Of a stretch of 64,000 bases of DNA, positions 47,216 to 57,647 are shown one piece after another (the stretch's first letter is position 1; the number at the start of each line of letters is the position of its first letter). Under the pieces are notes generated by a model, which made no database searches, was not told the origin of the DNA, and saw only the letters and a program-made list of their open reading frames with translations. The stretch is taken from contig NC_087104.1 in the NCBI RefSeq assembly GCF_963855985.1, positions 11,036,001-11,100,000 on the forward strand, read 5' to 3'. A program made the position numbers and the translations under genes. This DNA comes from Ostrinia nubilalis (lineage: Eukaryota; Arthropoda; Insecta; Lepidoptera; Crambidae).

Positions 47216-47904
47216 ATGAGTTATCACCTAATAATGCAGCAACTTTGGCAACGCCTAGCGGGAGTACTTTTTAGGCCGTTCAGAAATAGACCGATGTCGT
47301 AACTAGGTACGCGCGGAGTTCAGTTTGAATTAGAACCAAGTCAAGTGCCATGTATCGTGGTGATATTATGTAAACTATAGGTACCTACATACTTTCTTGG
47401 TACCTATTTATCTACTCTGTTAGTTCTATAAAACGTAGTAGGTAGTACTTAGTAGCGAGTAAATATTTAGCCTAACAAGCCTTATAAGGCATTAGGCATA
47501 ATTCTTTATAAGGCAGAGGAAATATTGCTCCTCCAATATTTTTACCTATACATTGTCTTTTAACGTCCAAAAAAATGAAAAAATCTCAACTTGCTATGAT
47601 CGTTTAAGCGAAATGTTAGATTATATTTTTATTAGTTTTGTAATCAAATTCTGGTTTTCCTTTATCAAGACTAGGTACCACGCTCTACGAAGCGTGAAAA
47701 TGACGTTTGGATTTACTTATTTAAAATGACTTATAAGAGAAAAATAACGGTAGATAAAAGGGTTAAGTAACTTAGTAGGATAAATAGGTTTCCAAAGAAA
47801 GCCAGTAGCAGTTATAATTTCTCTTCAGATAATTTACGACTAAGTATTTTCAGCTTTGTTAAATCGTGTTTGAATCGATATTTAAGCGAGAAATCCAAGA
47901 TAGT

Positions 47905-48161
47905 TTAAGGTCGGTAACCAATTAACGTTAAAACCATAATTAAAACTGTTGTAAAAAACGCAGACCCTACTATGTAGGTAGGCATGGTAATTGAACTTTC
48001 ACCTGCGTTATGGGACTGTTGCATTGCGGAACTCACGTGTAATGTATACCTAGGTACTATAGGTCTTTCTTTTGTTTGATAATCTGATTTTACTTCTGTT
48101 TGCTGTTTTGTGTCATGTGTCCTACTAACAGGATCCAATTTTTTTTTCTCATTGCAAAATT
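47905..48161 (-). CDS. Candidate terminal exon with a C-terminal membrane segment
   Basis: On the minus strand AATAACAG at 48169-48162 is a possible acceptor for an open frame ending TAA at 47905. It is polar at first (FCNEKKKLDPVSRTHDTKQQ) and ends with a hydrophobic stretch of about 20 residues (YIVGSAFFTTVLIMVLTLIG) and YRP, like a tail-anchored protein. No initiator ATG and no recognised family. It lies downstream of the Ldh_2 gene on the same strand. Confidence 0.25.
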
Positions 48162-48653
48162 CTGTTATTAACAACAGTTAACAGTACCTTTTTATTACGG
48201 TTTTTGAAAAAAGGAAAGTGTGTGGCAACTGTTACATTTATTTGTATTAAAAATTTTGTTAATTACTGGCAAAACTGGCAATGTAAATATGAAATCCTAT
48301 CTACTACGAAGAAAAAAATCTGAGCAACGCTGGATGGTAAAATATCGGGCAATGTTCATATTGAAATAATTTTCTTCGTTTTCAAAAACTAAGTCTTCGA
48401 AAATATGTCTTGAAATCAGTCCAAGAGAAAGTAGAAAATCGAAATAAAAGATTAAGAAATGTGCAATAACGTTTATATCAGTATAAAATATATATATTTA
48501 AATAGCTAATATCACACAATCTTTTTTAGAATATAAAATAATGAAGATATGTCAAAATGGCACTAATACATAATGTACTTAGGTATATTTATAGCTATTT
48601 TTCTGTTATTCATCGAACAAAAAATTTAATCAATGTTAATGTTTGAGGCTCAT

Positions 48654-48659
48654 TTTATT
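48654..48659 (-). terminator. Polyadenylation signal of the Ldh_2 gene
   Basis: AATAAA on the minus strand lies about 78 bases after the stop codon of the Ldh_2 gene. Position and sequence fit a short 3'UTR ending near 48.63 kb. Confidence 0.55.
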
Positions 48660-48736
48660 CATAACAACATTTTACTGTAAGTAATAAATGCAGAGTTTTA
48701 ATATTCAAAATCTATAAACTTAATCTGCAGATGTCA

Positions 48737-48904
48737 CTAGTTGTCTTGTATCACTTCCATGGGCTTAACTTTCAGTCTTTCCGCCAGGGCGGCGCTAGAG
48801 TCGATCTGCTGCTGGACATACGATACTGTGCCGCGCGCATCAGTTTCTTTTGCCGATTTCTTCTCCTTGTCTCCAGGCGCTAAAACTGGCAGGTTAGGAT
48901 CCGT
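48737..48904 (-). CDS. Ldh_2 gene, last coding exon (residues 305-359)
   Basis: The 168-bp exon follows a TTTTTACAG acceptor, begins TDPNLPVLAPGDKE and ends PMEVIQDN before TAG at 48739-48737. The PxxPGxxE-type motif is common near the C-terminus of the family. A minus-strand AATAAA lies about 80 bases beyond the stop. Confidence 0.91.
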   Translation of the reverse strand, partial: TDPNLPVLAPGDKEKKSAKETDARGTVSYVQQQIDSSAALAERLKVKPMEVIQDN

Positions 48905-51900
48905 CTGTAAAAATATAAAATACCTTTAAAAACCATTAACGGTGTAAGAAGGTATGGCTTAATACAATACTAATTGAGGTAACAATTTCTTAGTCATTCA
49001 TATACTACATTGGCTGATGGCTGAAACGAACGAACGAACGAACACTACATTACAGTTAATCTTTGTTGTTCTTCTATGATGATGACCTTTGTCTATATTA
49101 AAATATTGAAAATATATATTATTAATTTGCTCACATTTTTTAATTACTTAATGCTAGTTAAAGATTACAGTACAGACACCTTAATAAATAAAGATCTTCA
49201 TATTTTACTTCGCTAAACTAAATAAGAAACTTAATAGGTTTTCTCAATAATTAAATTATTACCAAATATTGAGGTTTATAAATATTTAAAAAAAATAATT
49301 AATTCAATTATTTTAGTTCCAAAAACCATCACGCGAAAGCTATAGGGTTAAAAATTGAATGAATGAATGAACGGTACCACAAAGGCATAAACGGTACAGC
49401 TTTGTTTGTTTCTGACACAGTTATGGATTAGAGGTTTCTGTCCATATCTGTGGGTTTCTGATGGTTTCTGACTTTGTTATTACCATTCAGCATTCACCAA
49501 AATCACAACCAAAATAGCCCTAGAAAACACCAAATTATTGACACTAGGTAAAAGTACTTTTAAAAATTGCATATGCAAGCTTTTTAAAGCTTTTTAAAAT
49601 AAACTGTTAAACCAAAATACTGCATGCTTAAAGTGAGGTTTGTGTGTAGAATTCCAGTTCGTACCGGTTCTAGCTGCCTCCAGTGTTGTATGGCCTCAGT
49701 GAGCCGATCTCCAAAGCCGGGGGCGAAGCACTCAGGGTCCACAGCCACGAAGCAGTGTCCCAGGTTAGCAGCGCCGCCTGTCCCAGCGTGGGACCACGAG
49801 CGCACGTGGTGCCCGTAGTTTGAACCTGACAAGAAATCGATATTAGATAGTCGGTCGAGTCGAGATAGAGATGATTTTTGTTACAAATAATGTCACATTA
49901 ATTAGTTATGTACGTACATATTATAAGGCGATCTTAATGCCATAAAGTATTAAGCTAAGTAGGTAGGGGTATACAATTGTTTGTTGCAAAATCGCACGTG
50001 TTATTTTACAAAAGCCACAACATCTAGTTCTATTGAAGTATTACTGCATTTGCATGATGCATGGTTGTGTTGTGCTGTACACTTACGCCTTTTTAACAGT
50101 CTCTCTTAATCTGCTTGCCTGGCTATCGTGCATGAAGCGCCACCTTTCGGTAGAATAGGGAACTATTCTCGCGTGATATAATGTTCTTCTTACCAGCAGA
50201 AATTCCGCAGAACAATTCCACCATAGCTGCCAGTCCGAAACCTTTGTATCCTGAGGTCTGCTCTCCTCCACCCAAGGGCATCAAACATGCTGTGTTGTAG
50301 CCCTGTAAAATAATACCTAAATCATTTTTCCAGAAAATAAATATTTTTGGCATCCTCGAGTGTTTAATGGCTAACTGCCAGAGCTATTAATAAAGTCAGT
50401 TTACCGATAATCCATTCTAAGCGGTAATTCCAGACGTATCTAAAATGTATCGTGAACTGCGTGCACAGTGCACTGACCAGTGTATAGCAGCTTTTACGTG
50501 CACTTTTATAATTTTTACTGTGGGAGGAATGGGAGGTAGGCATAGCTGGGCACCGTTAATCAAATAGTTAACTTCGTGAATCGTTAAACCGTTACAAAAA
50601 AAATTAACTTCGTTAAACGTTAAAACGTTACATTTCGGAAGATTTAACGCAAGTTAACGTTAATCGTTAATCCGTTAACACGTGATAGTAAAATAAAAAA
50701 AAAATGTATGCAAGGTTATATTCGAAAGCTTGCATCGCGCATGGAATTTATTCCTCTTTTCAACCGACTTCAAAAAAGGAGGAGGTTCTCAATTCGACCC
50801 GTATGTTTTTTTTTTTCTATGTTTGTTACGCGATAACTCCGCCAATTATGAACCGATTTGAACAAATCTTTTTTCGGCGTATAGGTAATACCTCAAGGGT
50901 GGTCCCATTTAAATTTAATAATAAAAAAAACAACCCCCAAGGGTGGAAAATTGGGGATGAACTTTTTTATACGCAATATCTCCGCCGATTATAAACCAAT
51001 TTGAACGATTATTTTTTTGTTGAATAGGTATTATCAAAAGGGTGGTTTCATGCGAATTTGAAGAAAATATTTCACCCCCAAGGGTGGAAAATTGGGGATG
51101 AATGAAATGCATCTTAATAACATTATTTGTTAGAGGGTAATTTTAAAGTAATCTAAAAATATTGAACTGATTTAAAAGTCTTAGGCTCAGCTTCACCATC
51201 TGATTTATACCGTAAAAAAAAATAAAACCGACTCCAAAAAACCTACACTAAAACGTAGAAAAATAATTACTAATTACCTACTTATTTATTAGGACGAATT
51301 ATTAATATTTATGTAGGTATACCATGATTGATACTTTTGGAGTCGGTGCAGGCAAACTTTACATGTTTCATAATCTTGGCACCGACTCCAGAAGTATCAA
51401 TCATGGTATACCTACATAAATATTTATTAGTAATTATTTTTCTACGTTTTAGTGTAGGTTTTTTGGAGTCGGTTTTATTTTTTTTTATAAAATTTTTATG
51501 TTTGCGCTACAAGCTTTCGAAATTATTTGAACCTTGCATAAGTACAATTATTTTTTACTTTTTATTACAACTGCATTTCAGAATAAAAGCTTGTTTGTAA
51601 AAAAGTTTTTTTATTATAATTTTATTATAGGGGAGAGGGGGGCAGCTTTGGACAGGGGCAACTTAGAACAAATGAATTTAAAAATCACTGGTTTAGGCTA
51701 CAATGGTATAAATCACAATTTATATTGCCAGCACTGATGCGCATAGCCGTCACATCTCATTTTTAATATTTAACTCTAAGTTAACCGGTAAAAGTGTTTT
51801 TCTGTTTTTGACTGCCAATTTCGCACTTTTTTATTTTGGCTCTAAGGATTTTGTGGACGTAGTTTTATAAAATAGTAAGTGGTTTGTTTACTATATGGAC

Positions 51901-54900
51901 GTTTAAATAGTTTCAATGGAGATTTAATAAGAAATTGCAATATAAAAGTATGTTTCGTTATTAAATTTATGTTTTTTTCTGGAAATATACCCATGGGGCA
52001 GCTTTGAACGAAATGGTTGGGGCACCTTTGAACTTTATCAGTATTCTTTTTTAAGTGGTATTATGAAACCTTAAGTTTTCTAATACTTCGTAGAAGGTTC
52101 TTACATAAAAAATAAGCAGATTGCTTTACTGTGACAGATAAAATTTCAAGCTGGGTGAAGTCCGGGCAAAAGCTAGTTTTAGTTGTTGATTGATATTTTT
52201 AAATTATGCAGTTATCTCTTTGATGTGTCATTAAACAGAAAGTTTATTAGTATTTAGTTAATTGATATATCTTATATTTACTTTTTTTTAATAATATCCC
52301 TTAGTTTTGTGTTACTTTGTACAGAGTGATGTTAAATAAAATAAACATGTTAAATTGATCCCAAATGACACTGATCATTGAAAATTTTGTTTATTAATTA
52401 TTTAAAAAATACACTTTCATAAATATTCAGTTTCATATCATTTTAAAAAATACTAATTCAAAACTGCCCCAGGCGTGTTCAAGGCTGCCCCGACTACGGG
52501 GCAGTTTTGAACGTTTACAGGTCTGTGCAAAAATCTAAATATCTTAATAAGCGTTCATGAATAATTAATAAGAACATCATTATTTTGTTGTGTGATAACC
52601 ATGACCTCTATCTAGGAAGAAAAAATTAATGAAATTAGTCAAATTTCGAAGATATTTAATAAAGTATAAAAATTGTTCAAAGCTGCCCCCCTCTCCCCTA
52701 CACTTTTTAGTTGTATCTCAATCTCAGTGCCTTGGTACAATTACAATACAATTTAGGTGCAGTCCTGTTGTCCCCCCTGCTTGGCCCCCCTGGGGGAGCC
52801 AACAGGATTTCGAAATCCTGTTGTCCCCCCTGGCTAGGGGAGACAACAGGACTGGATTTTCAATCAATGATTTGAGGACTGTTGTCCCCCCTGGCAAACA
52901 TTGAGTATTTAGAAGCCATATATTTTTATAACTGTTAAGATGAACTGAAAATGGGGTACCTGACTGAATGCCATACTTATTGCCAAACTAAATACCTAAA
53001 CGTACTTATGTCAAATAATAATTAACATTTTGTTAACGAAAAAAATATAAGTGGTTGGTACCGGTACTAATTCTGACTATTCTAAAATTTGCTTTACGTG
53101 CTTTTAAAAAAATCTTAATGAATTATCCCTACTAAATAATATTAAGTAAAATGCGAAAAACTTTATCTGTCTGTCTGTTACGAATTCACGCCTAAACCAT
53201 TGAACCGATTTTGATATTTGGTAAAGAGATAGTTTTGAGTCCCGGAAAAGGACGTGGGATAGTTTTTATGCCAGTTTTTGAAACAGGAAGGCGCTCTTAT
53301 ATTTTTTTTCTGTGACGGACAAAATTTTACGCAGACAAGACAAAACCGTGGGCAAAAGCTAAGTTAAGGGTATGCTATTCACATGTATAAAAAATATTAT
53401 CTCCTGTAAAGTTTACTAAAAATCCGTTTAGTAGTTTTTAAATACGTGAAAGAGTATCAAACATCTATACTCACAAACTTTGACATTTATAATATTAGTA
53501 GATAGGACGCTAAAACTGCATAATTTTAAATTAATCATAATATTCAACACTTGCTCAGTGATTCAACTAGCGGCCGCCCGCGACTTCGTATGCGTGGAGT
53601 CCGTTTTACCCCCTTATGTGTGGAATTTCGTAAAATCTTATTATATCCTTCGTATTATTTCATATCCTTAGATAAATAGTTAAATAAAATCCGTTCTTGG
53701 CAGATGTCTACACTCTATAAGGAACCTACCTGCCAAATTTCAAGTTTGTAGGTGTCAGTATCGGCACCAACACCTTATTTTTTTCGTTATCAAAATGGTA
53801 ATTATTATTTAACAAACGGTTATTCAGTTTGCCAATTTGGGATTCAGTCAAGTACTTCCAGTATTTCAAAAATTATGGTATAAAAATATATGGCTTTTAA
53901 ATCATGTTTGCCAGGGGGGACAACAGTCCTCAAATCATTGATTAAAAATCTAGTCCTGTTGTCTGCGTTTTTCAGCGTGCCTGCTGAAAAACGCGTCTAA
54001 ATAGTAGGTACTGGATTAACGATTAACGGACTTAGGATAATTTAACGGAAGTTAACGAGTCCGTTAACATTTTTTAAAGTTAACTTAAAAGTTAATCCGT
54101 TAATAGAAATGTTAACTTCGTTAATTAACGATTAACGGATTAACGAGTTAATGCCCAGCTATGGAGGTAGGTAGGTACTAACCAGCTCAGCGTCTGTCGT
54201 CTCCTTGCCATCAGGTCCTTGTGCCCACCCTCTTGGTATGGGTTCTCCTTTTCTTCGCTGCATTTCAATCTGTAATAGGTCATATTTATTTATTAAAATG
54301 AACGAACATAATAAAAACGTACCTAGTACCTAGCTACGTAATTTTCTGTTTTACTTGGGCTAACTTGCACCACCTAATTTTGACCGTTTATGTATAACGA
54401 TAATCGATGTTTTATGTATGGAGTTTGACAGGTTTTTGACGTTTGTTGAAGTCAAAGTAAGATGGTGCAACCCAGCACTATAATAAGGTCAGAATAAACT
54501 TGCCTTGCCAACTGCGACGGCTGTTGTAGCCATGTCCAAGTAGAATGATTCGCCCTGCGACGCTGGCGCCACCACGGACATAGGGTTTGTCCCGAGGGCA
54601 GACTGGAAGGTAAAGAAACAAACATTACCATACAATAATTAAATAAATTAGGTAGGTTTTAACTTAGAAACTCTTGGAAATTTTCGTATTTCGTCACTGA
54701 TATTAGTAGCTTTGTTTTTAGAGTTTTATCAGCATTCAGCACTTGAAATACGAAATCAGTGATTGATAAGTAAGTGTATCATCCATTATTTATTTACATG
54801 TATGAATGGCCCTATCATTAGTGTACGCAATATACTTAAAAGCCATAATATTGTGCGTGCACAGCCTAACTTAGTGAGAGTAACTAACTACCCTCCCTAA

Positions 54901-57638
54901 AGCCGAGTCTTCTCTCTACATCACCTACATGATGCGTTGTAAATAATTTTGACGTGATCTTACTTATTTACGTTAGTCGATGTACACCGTGTTGTGTGAC
55001 GTTCGTTTGTTCGCTCGTTTCAGCCAAATGACGTCCACTGTTGGACAAAGGCCTCCCCGAAGGCTTTTCACAATAAATGGTCCTGCGCTGCCCGCATCCA
55101 GGCTCTTCCCACGACCTTTAGTTGTGTGACAATTACCTGTTTACTCCTTGTGGGAGCCAAGAGCGGCGATGTGTTCGTGAACGCCATGCCTATCAGTCCT
55201 TTGTCTGCCGCCTTTTGCGCCCACCAGCCTGCCATGCCGTTGTGGTTTGACCCTGAAATATCCATCAAATTGTACAGTCTCTATCCAAGAACAAATAACC
55301 AGCTAATTTCCTTGTTTTTGATCTTGAAATATTCGTCAAATTATAAACAATCTATCGAATCTAGAATAGAATAGAACATTTTAGATTAATCTACACGTTC
55401 TTTTTGATTCGACTGATTTCTCTGGCAGCGCTCTATTGCCTTAGATAGAGTCAGTATATTTATGTTTAATAATTATGAGTTATGTATTATTATGGCGTCT
55501 CTGAAAGCTTACAAAATCAACCTATTTCATTTCGAATTGAAAGATTTGAAAAGCCAAGAATTAAAGATATGTGATTAGATATTGTCTTCTATAGACGACC
55601 GTGGCGCTGAAAAGGTGTACCTAAATATAAGACACTTCAGGAACTGTTTTTACGTCTAAAGGTCTAACCTGCGGGATATTTGACAACTAACATTAAAGCC
55701 CAAACTCTGTTCTTGTAACCATCAACTGTTTTTGTAATCAACATACCTTTTACAGTAACCCATCCAACGCCAGTGTTCTTCGCCTTGCTGATGGCCACGT
55801 CCATAGCGAAATGGCTGGCGGTGGCTCCCAGCACATTGTTGGCGTCTATCCACGCGGTCGAAGGACTCTCCTTTAGGATCTTTGGCTCGTTGTTCGGCTG
55901 GCAAGCACCGCTTACTATGTCGTTGACGTACATTTCTGAAATCAAATGATAGGACTTACAAGACTTGCTGCTGCTAGCACTCTCTTCGAGGATATTTCTG
56001 CTTGCAAATGGTGTAGCCTTAGTTTTAAGTTTTTTTTTTATGCATAACAAGGCAGGTATTTGACCACAATCGCACCTGATGTTAAGTGGGATGCAGTCTA
56101 GGATGGTACATATCTGCCCTGTAATATACATTTACATGTGTACGAAGTTTTCGACTACCTGAATTCTGCCATTTGTTCTTTGTTACTATGCATTATTGTG
56201 ATATAACGGTAAAAACGTGAATTACAGGTAAAAAATGTCGTGGAAAGTGCCTATGAAGAGAGTAAGTAGATAAGATATTGTATCTACACTTGGTGAGCAA
56301 AATAAAGAATTTTAACTTGAAAGACTGCTTATTTCAGTAGAGTCAATGCCCGGTGATTAGTTGTCCACAAATAGTGCGTAGAGAGAGCCAACATCTATTT
56401 AAGGGTAAAGGAACTAGTTTAGAAATTAGAAAGCAGTTGCAATTGAAAAACTAGTTCAATTATTCCAACTATTATAACATCAATTACCTAGGCCTAAAAT
56501 TAGCAAGACTTTGTTTGTACTATGGCAAATTAGTATGTAGATAGCGGATAAGCATATTACTTTTCAATATAACCATAATTTACTTTTTTTACTAGCTAAA
56601 AGCGTTACATACTTAAATGTGTCCTTTGCGGGATTTAAACCTACTACCACTGTTGGTCGTCTGAGGTCGTTATTTGGAATCACTACGACAGATGGCCATC
56701 ATTTATAACTTTACGTCTGCTTTGAGCTTTGAACATACTAATCATACATTGACGTGGCAAATGAACCTGCTGTTAAACAATGAACAGACTTTTAAACGTT
56801 CATTAAAAAACTCATTAAAATTCATCGTACGAGTTAGTGTTAAGGTCTTAAACAATTCCTGAGATGACTCGCTAATAAGGAAGTCGTAGATTCACACTTC
56901 GTTTGTAGTTTATAGCGGTTACTCTTAGCAGGAAGATGCTATACTTATATTGAATGAAAAATAATAGAGCTTATGGTATTACAAAAATGCGAAAGTTAGG
57001 AAATCCACGCCGCGTGCAGAATTTTTCATTTTATATTAGAGCAACTCCCAGTAGATCATGATCTGAAATGTGTTCTAGAATGAACCAGATTAGTGCCATC
57101 TTATCCTGTCTTAATCTTTCCACTTAATCAATTCATTTTGTCTTTTAAAAGGATCACCCAAAAGCTACCTTATTATGAGTAGGTATTGGTTGAATTGATC
57201 ACCACAAGATAGGGAAAAAAGTCGCAAGAAATAAAGACAGTTCGATTAAGCGTTCTCTAGGTAATTAAAATATAAGAACTTCACAATTAATTTTACCTGC
57301 TTATTGAAAAATGGAAAGGTCATCTTTAAGATCTAAGGATGAGTTGCACCACCTTATTTTAACCGTAACAATAACAATAACCGGTGCTTTTTGTATGGAG
57401 TTTGACACATTTTTGACGTTTGTGCAAGTTAAAGTAAGATGGTGCAACTCAGCCTAAGAATACAAAGAAAAATCGTCTCAAACTAACCAAGTCTATTCAG
57501 ACCATGGCTGGGATGCCCCAGCCTATCAGCCTGTATGAGCAGCTCAGCTTGCTGCTCGGCTGCCTTCGCTGCTGCCCCTGCTGCCTTCAAGCAGTCCGTC
57601 ATGAAGCGGAACGCGTCTGCTGTCGCTACCTTGCCCAT
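48737..57638 (-). CDS. Ldh_2-family NAD(P)-dependent oxidoreductase (malate/lactate/ureidoglycolate dehydrogenase type), 8 coding exons
   Basis: Joining the minus-strand exons 57638-57488, 55935-55747, 55252-55137, 54602-54504, 54269-54183, 50302-50194, 49825-49665 and 48904-48737 gives 359 codons plus TAG with all phases agreeing. Members of this family are usually about 330-360 residues, so the protein looks complete. Visible family marks are SHG at 44-46 (its histidine is the proposed catalytic residue), SNHNG at 115-119, ALGTNP at 154-159, DMATTAVAVGK at 175-185 and GYKGFGLA at 232-239. No signal peptide or membrane segment is seen, so it is probably cytosolic. The family oxidises or reduces 2-hydroxy/2-oxo acids with NAD(P); the actual substrate cannot be read from sequence. 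The start is the first ATG after the acceptor, with the context AAAATGG. Neighbours give no pathway context. Family assignment is from recognised motifs, not a search. Confidence 0.93.
49665..49825 (-). CDS. Ldh_2 gene, coding exon 7 (residues 251-304)
   Basis: The 161-bp exon lies between TTGTCAG and CCG|GTACGA. It encodes SNYGHHVRSW, GGAANLGHCFVAVDPECFAP and the helix ending HWRQLEP. The NxGHxFxAVDP-type segment is characteristic of the C-terminal half of Ldh_2 proteins. It leaves in phase 0. Confidence 0.91.
50194..50302 (-). CDS. Ldh_2 gene, coding exon 6 (residues 215-251)
   Basis: The 109-bp exon encodes GYNTACLMPLGGGEQTSGYK and continues GFGLAAMVELFCGISA. It holds the conserved G-x-KG-x-GL element of the family. 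The acceptor is TTTACAG and the donor GCTG|GTAAGA. It leaves in phase 1, with the split glycine codon G|GT completed by exon 7. Confidence 0.92.
50703..51625. mobile_element. Nested foldback element with inner duplication
   Basis: The left end (TTCGAAAGCTTGCATCGCGC) and right end (GCGCTACAAGCTTTCGAAAT) are related to the hairpin arms at 40.1 kb. After CAACCGACTTCAAAAAAGGA, a unit of about 140 bp containing ACTCCGCC and CCCAAGGGTGGAAAATTGGG occurs twice in tandem (50829-50965 and 50970-51105). Confidence 0.65.
51215..51485. mobile_element. Foldback element (AAACCGACTCCAAAAAACCT arms)
   Basis: The arms of about 100-130 bp share AAACCGACTCCAAAAAACCT, ACACTAAAACGTAGAAAAAT and ATGTAGGTATACCATGATTG in inverted order around a short loop (GGCAAACTTTACATGTTTCA). 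The right arm lacks some 25 bases of the left. Confidence 0.75.
51630..52698. mobile_element. 1.07-kb TA-flanked element with GGGGCAGCTTTG repeats
   Basis: Perfect 21-bp inverted termini (GGGGAGAGGGGGGCAGCTTT plus G) are flanked by TA. Internal copies of the terminal word (GGGGCAGCTTTGAACG, AAGGCTGCCCCGAC, CGGGGCAGTTTTGAACG) occur in both directions. No gene is inside. Confidence 0.8.
52758..53963. repeat. CCTGTTGTCCCCCCTGG inverted-repeat element
   Basis: 52850-52909 (ending CTGTTGTCCCCCCTGGCAAA) is inverted at 53908-53963 (GTTTGCCAGGGGGGACAACA and AGTCCTCAAATCATTGATT). At the left, 52800-52823 is a perfect 24-bp palindrome centred on TTCGAA. The space between holds Helitron fragments. Confidence 0.6.
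53128..53363 (+). mobile_element. Degenerate Helitron inside the intron element
   Basis: CTACTAAATAATATTAAG, CACGCCTAAACCATTGAACC, GAGTCCCGGAAAAGGACG and CCGTGGGCAAAAGCTAA match the 16.0-kb Helitron with many changes. A second Helitron-like scrap follows to about 53500 (TTTATAATATTAGTAGATAG). Confidence 0.6.
54183..54269 (-). CDS. Ldh_2 gene, coding exon 5 (residues 186-214)
   Basis: The 87-bp phase-0 exon encodes IEMQRRKGEPIPRGWAQGPD and then a threonine-rich end, matching the family segment that reads roughly GEPIPxGWAxDxxGxxTTD. The acceptor is TTACAG and the donor GTTAGT. The donor lies only about 20 bases from the right end of the large hAT-like insertion that fills the following intron. 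Confidence 0.92.
54358..54478. mobile_element. MITE D, copy 3, in an Ldh_2 intron
   Basis: The termini are AACTTGCACCACCTAATTTT and ATGGTGCAACCCAGC. It lies in the 234-bp GC-AG intron between exons 4 and 5 and makes up about half of it. Confidence 0.65.
54504..54602 (-). CDS. Ldh_2 gene, coding exon 4 (residues 153-185)
   Basis: The 99-bp phase-0 exon encodes the ALGTNP motif and YLDMATTAVAVGK. The acceptor is CTTCCAG. The donor is AAG|GCAAGT, a non-canonical GC donor that otherwise matches the consensus closely. Moving to another site would break the conserved VGKIE junction with the next exon, so I accept the GC-AG intron. Confidence 0.92.
55010..55121 (-). mobile_element. RTE LINE 3' end abutting an Ldh_2 splice donor
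   Basis: Minus-strand AAGAGCCTGGATGCGGGCAG, GCGCAGGACCATTTATTGTG and GGCCTTTGTCCAACAGTGGA encode the RTE terminus (RAWMRAAQDH, EAFVQQWTSFG) and end in GAACGAACA-like tail. Same orientation as the gene. It starts about 16 bases after the donor of exon 3. Confidence 0.65.
55137..55252 (-). CDS. Ldh_2 gene, coding exon 3 (residues 114-152)
   Basis: The 116-bp exon runs from a TTTCAG acceptor to a CAG|GTAATT donor. It encodes SNHNGMAGWWAQKAADKG and ends APTRSKQ in phase 0. The conserved SNH histidine is residue 117. About 16 bases after its donor the intron enters the tail of an RTE-type LINE, so the element abuts the splice site without removing it. Confidence 0.92.
55747..55935 (-). CDS. Ldh_2 gene, coding exon 2 (residues 51-114)
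   Basis: The 189-bp exon lies between a TTTCAG acceptor and a GTATGT donor. It encodes MYVNDI followed by the stretch ending GVGWVTVK, typical of the family core preceding the SNH motif. It enters in phase 1 and leaves in phase 1, and the split glycine codon G|GG joins exon 3 to give KGSNHNG. Confidence 0.92.
56025..57330. other. Part of the first Ldh_2 coding intron
   Basis: A scrap of a dispersed LINE/SINE tail (CACCTGATGTTAAGTGGGATG) is at 56040-56120. The remainder is AT-rich intron without other recognisable content. Confidence 0.4.
57335..57456. mobile_element. MITE D, copy 4, in the first Ldh_2 coding intron
   Basis: The termini are AGTTGCACCACCTTATTTTA and ATGGTGCAACTCAGCCTA. It ends only about 30 bases from the donor of the first coding exon. 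Confidence 0.65.
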
Positions 57639-57647
57639 TTTGATAAA
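57488..57647 (-). CDS. Ldh_2 gene, first coding exon (residues 1-51)
   Basis: The acceptor is a T-rich tract ending ACAG just above 57647. Nine 5'UTR bases follow, then the ATG at 57638-57636. The exon encodes the N-terminal helical region and the conserved GHPSHGLNRL segment (residues 41-50). It ends in phase 1 at a GTTAGT donor (57487-57482), and the split codon completes as Glu with the next exon. The bases before the ATG would also read in frame (Phe-Ile-Lys), which matters for the alternative first exon near 58.2 kb. Confidence 0.9.

Larger units (their letters stand above)
50541..54163. mobile_element. 3.6-kb hAT-like element filling an Ldh_2 intron (8-bp duplication)
   Basis: Termini CATAGCTGGGCA and TGCCCAGCTATG are flanked by the identical octamer GAGGTAGG (50533-50540 and 54164-54171), the duplication size of hAT elements. 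Subterminal zones (50555-50680 and 54010-54150) are full of GTTAACGTTAA-type words. No transposase is present. The interior is made of other elements listed separately. The exon-5 donor is 20 bp from its right end. Confidence 0.85.
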
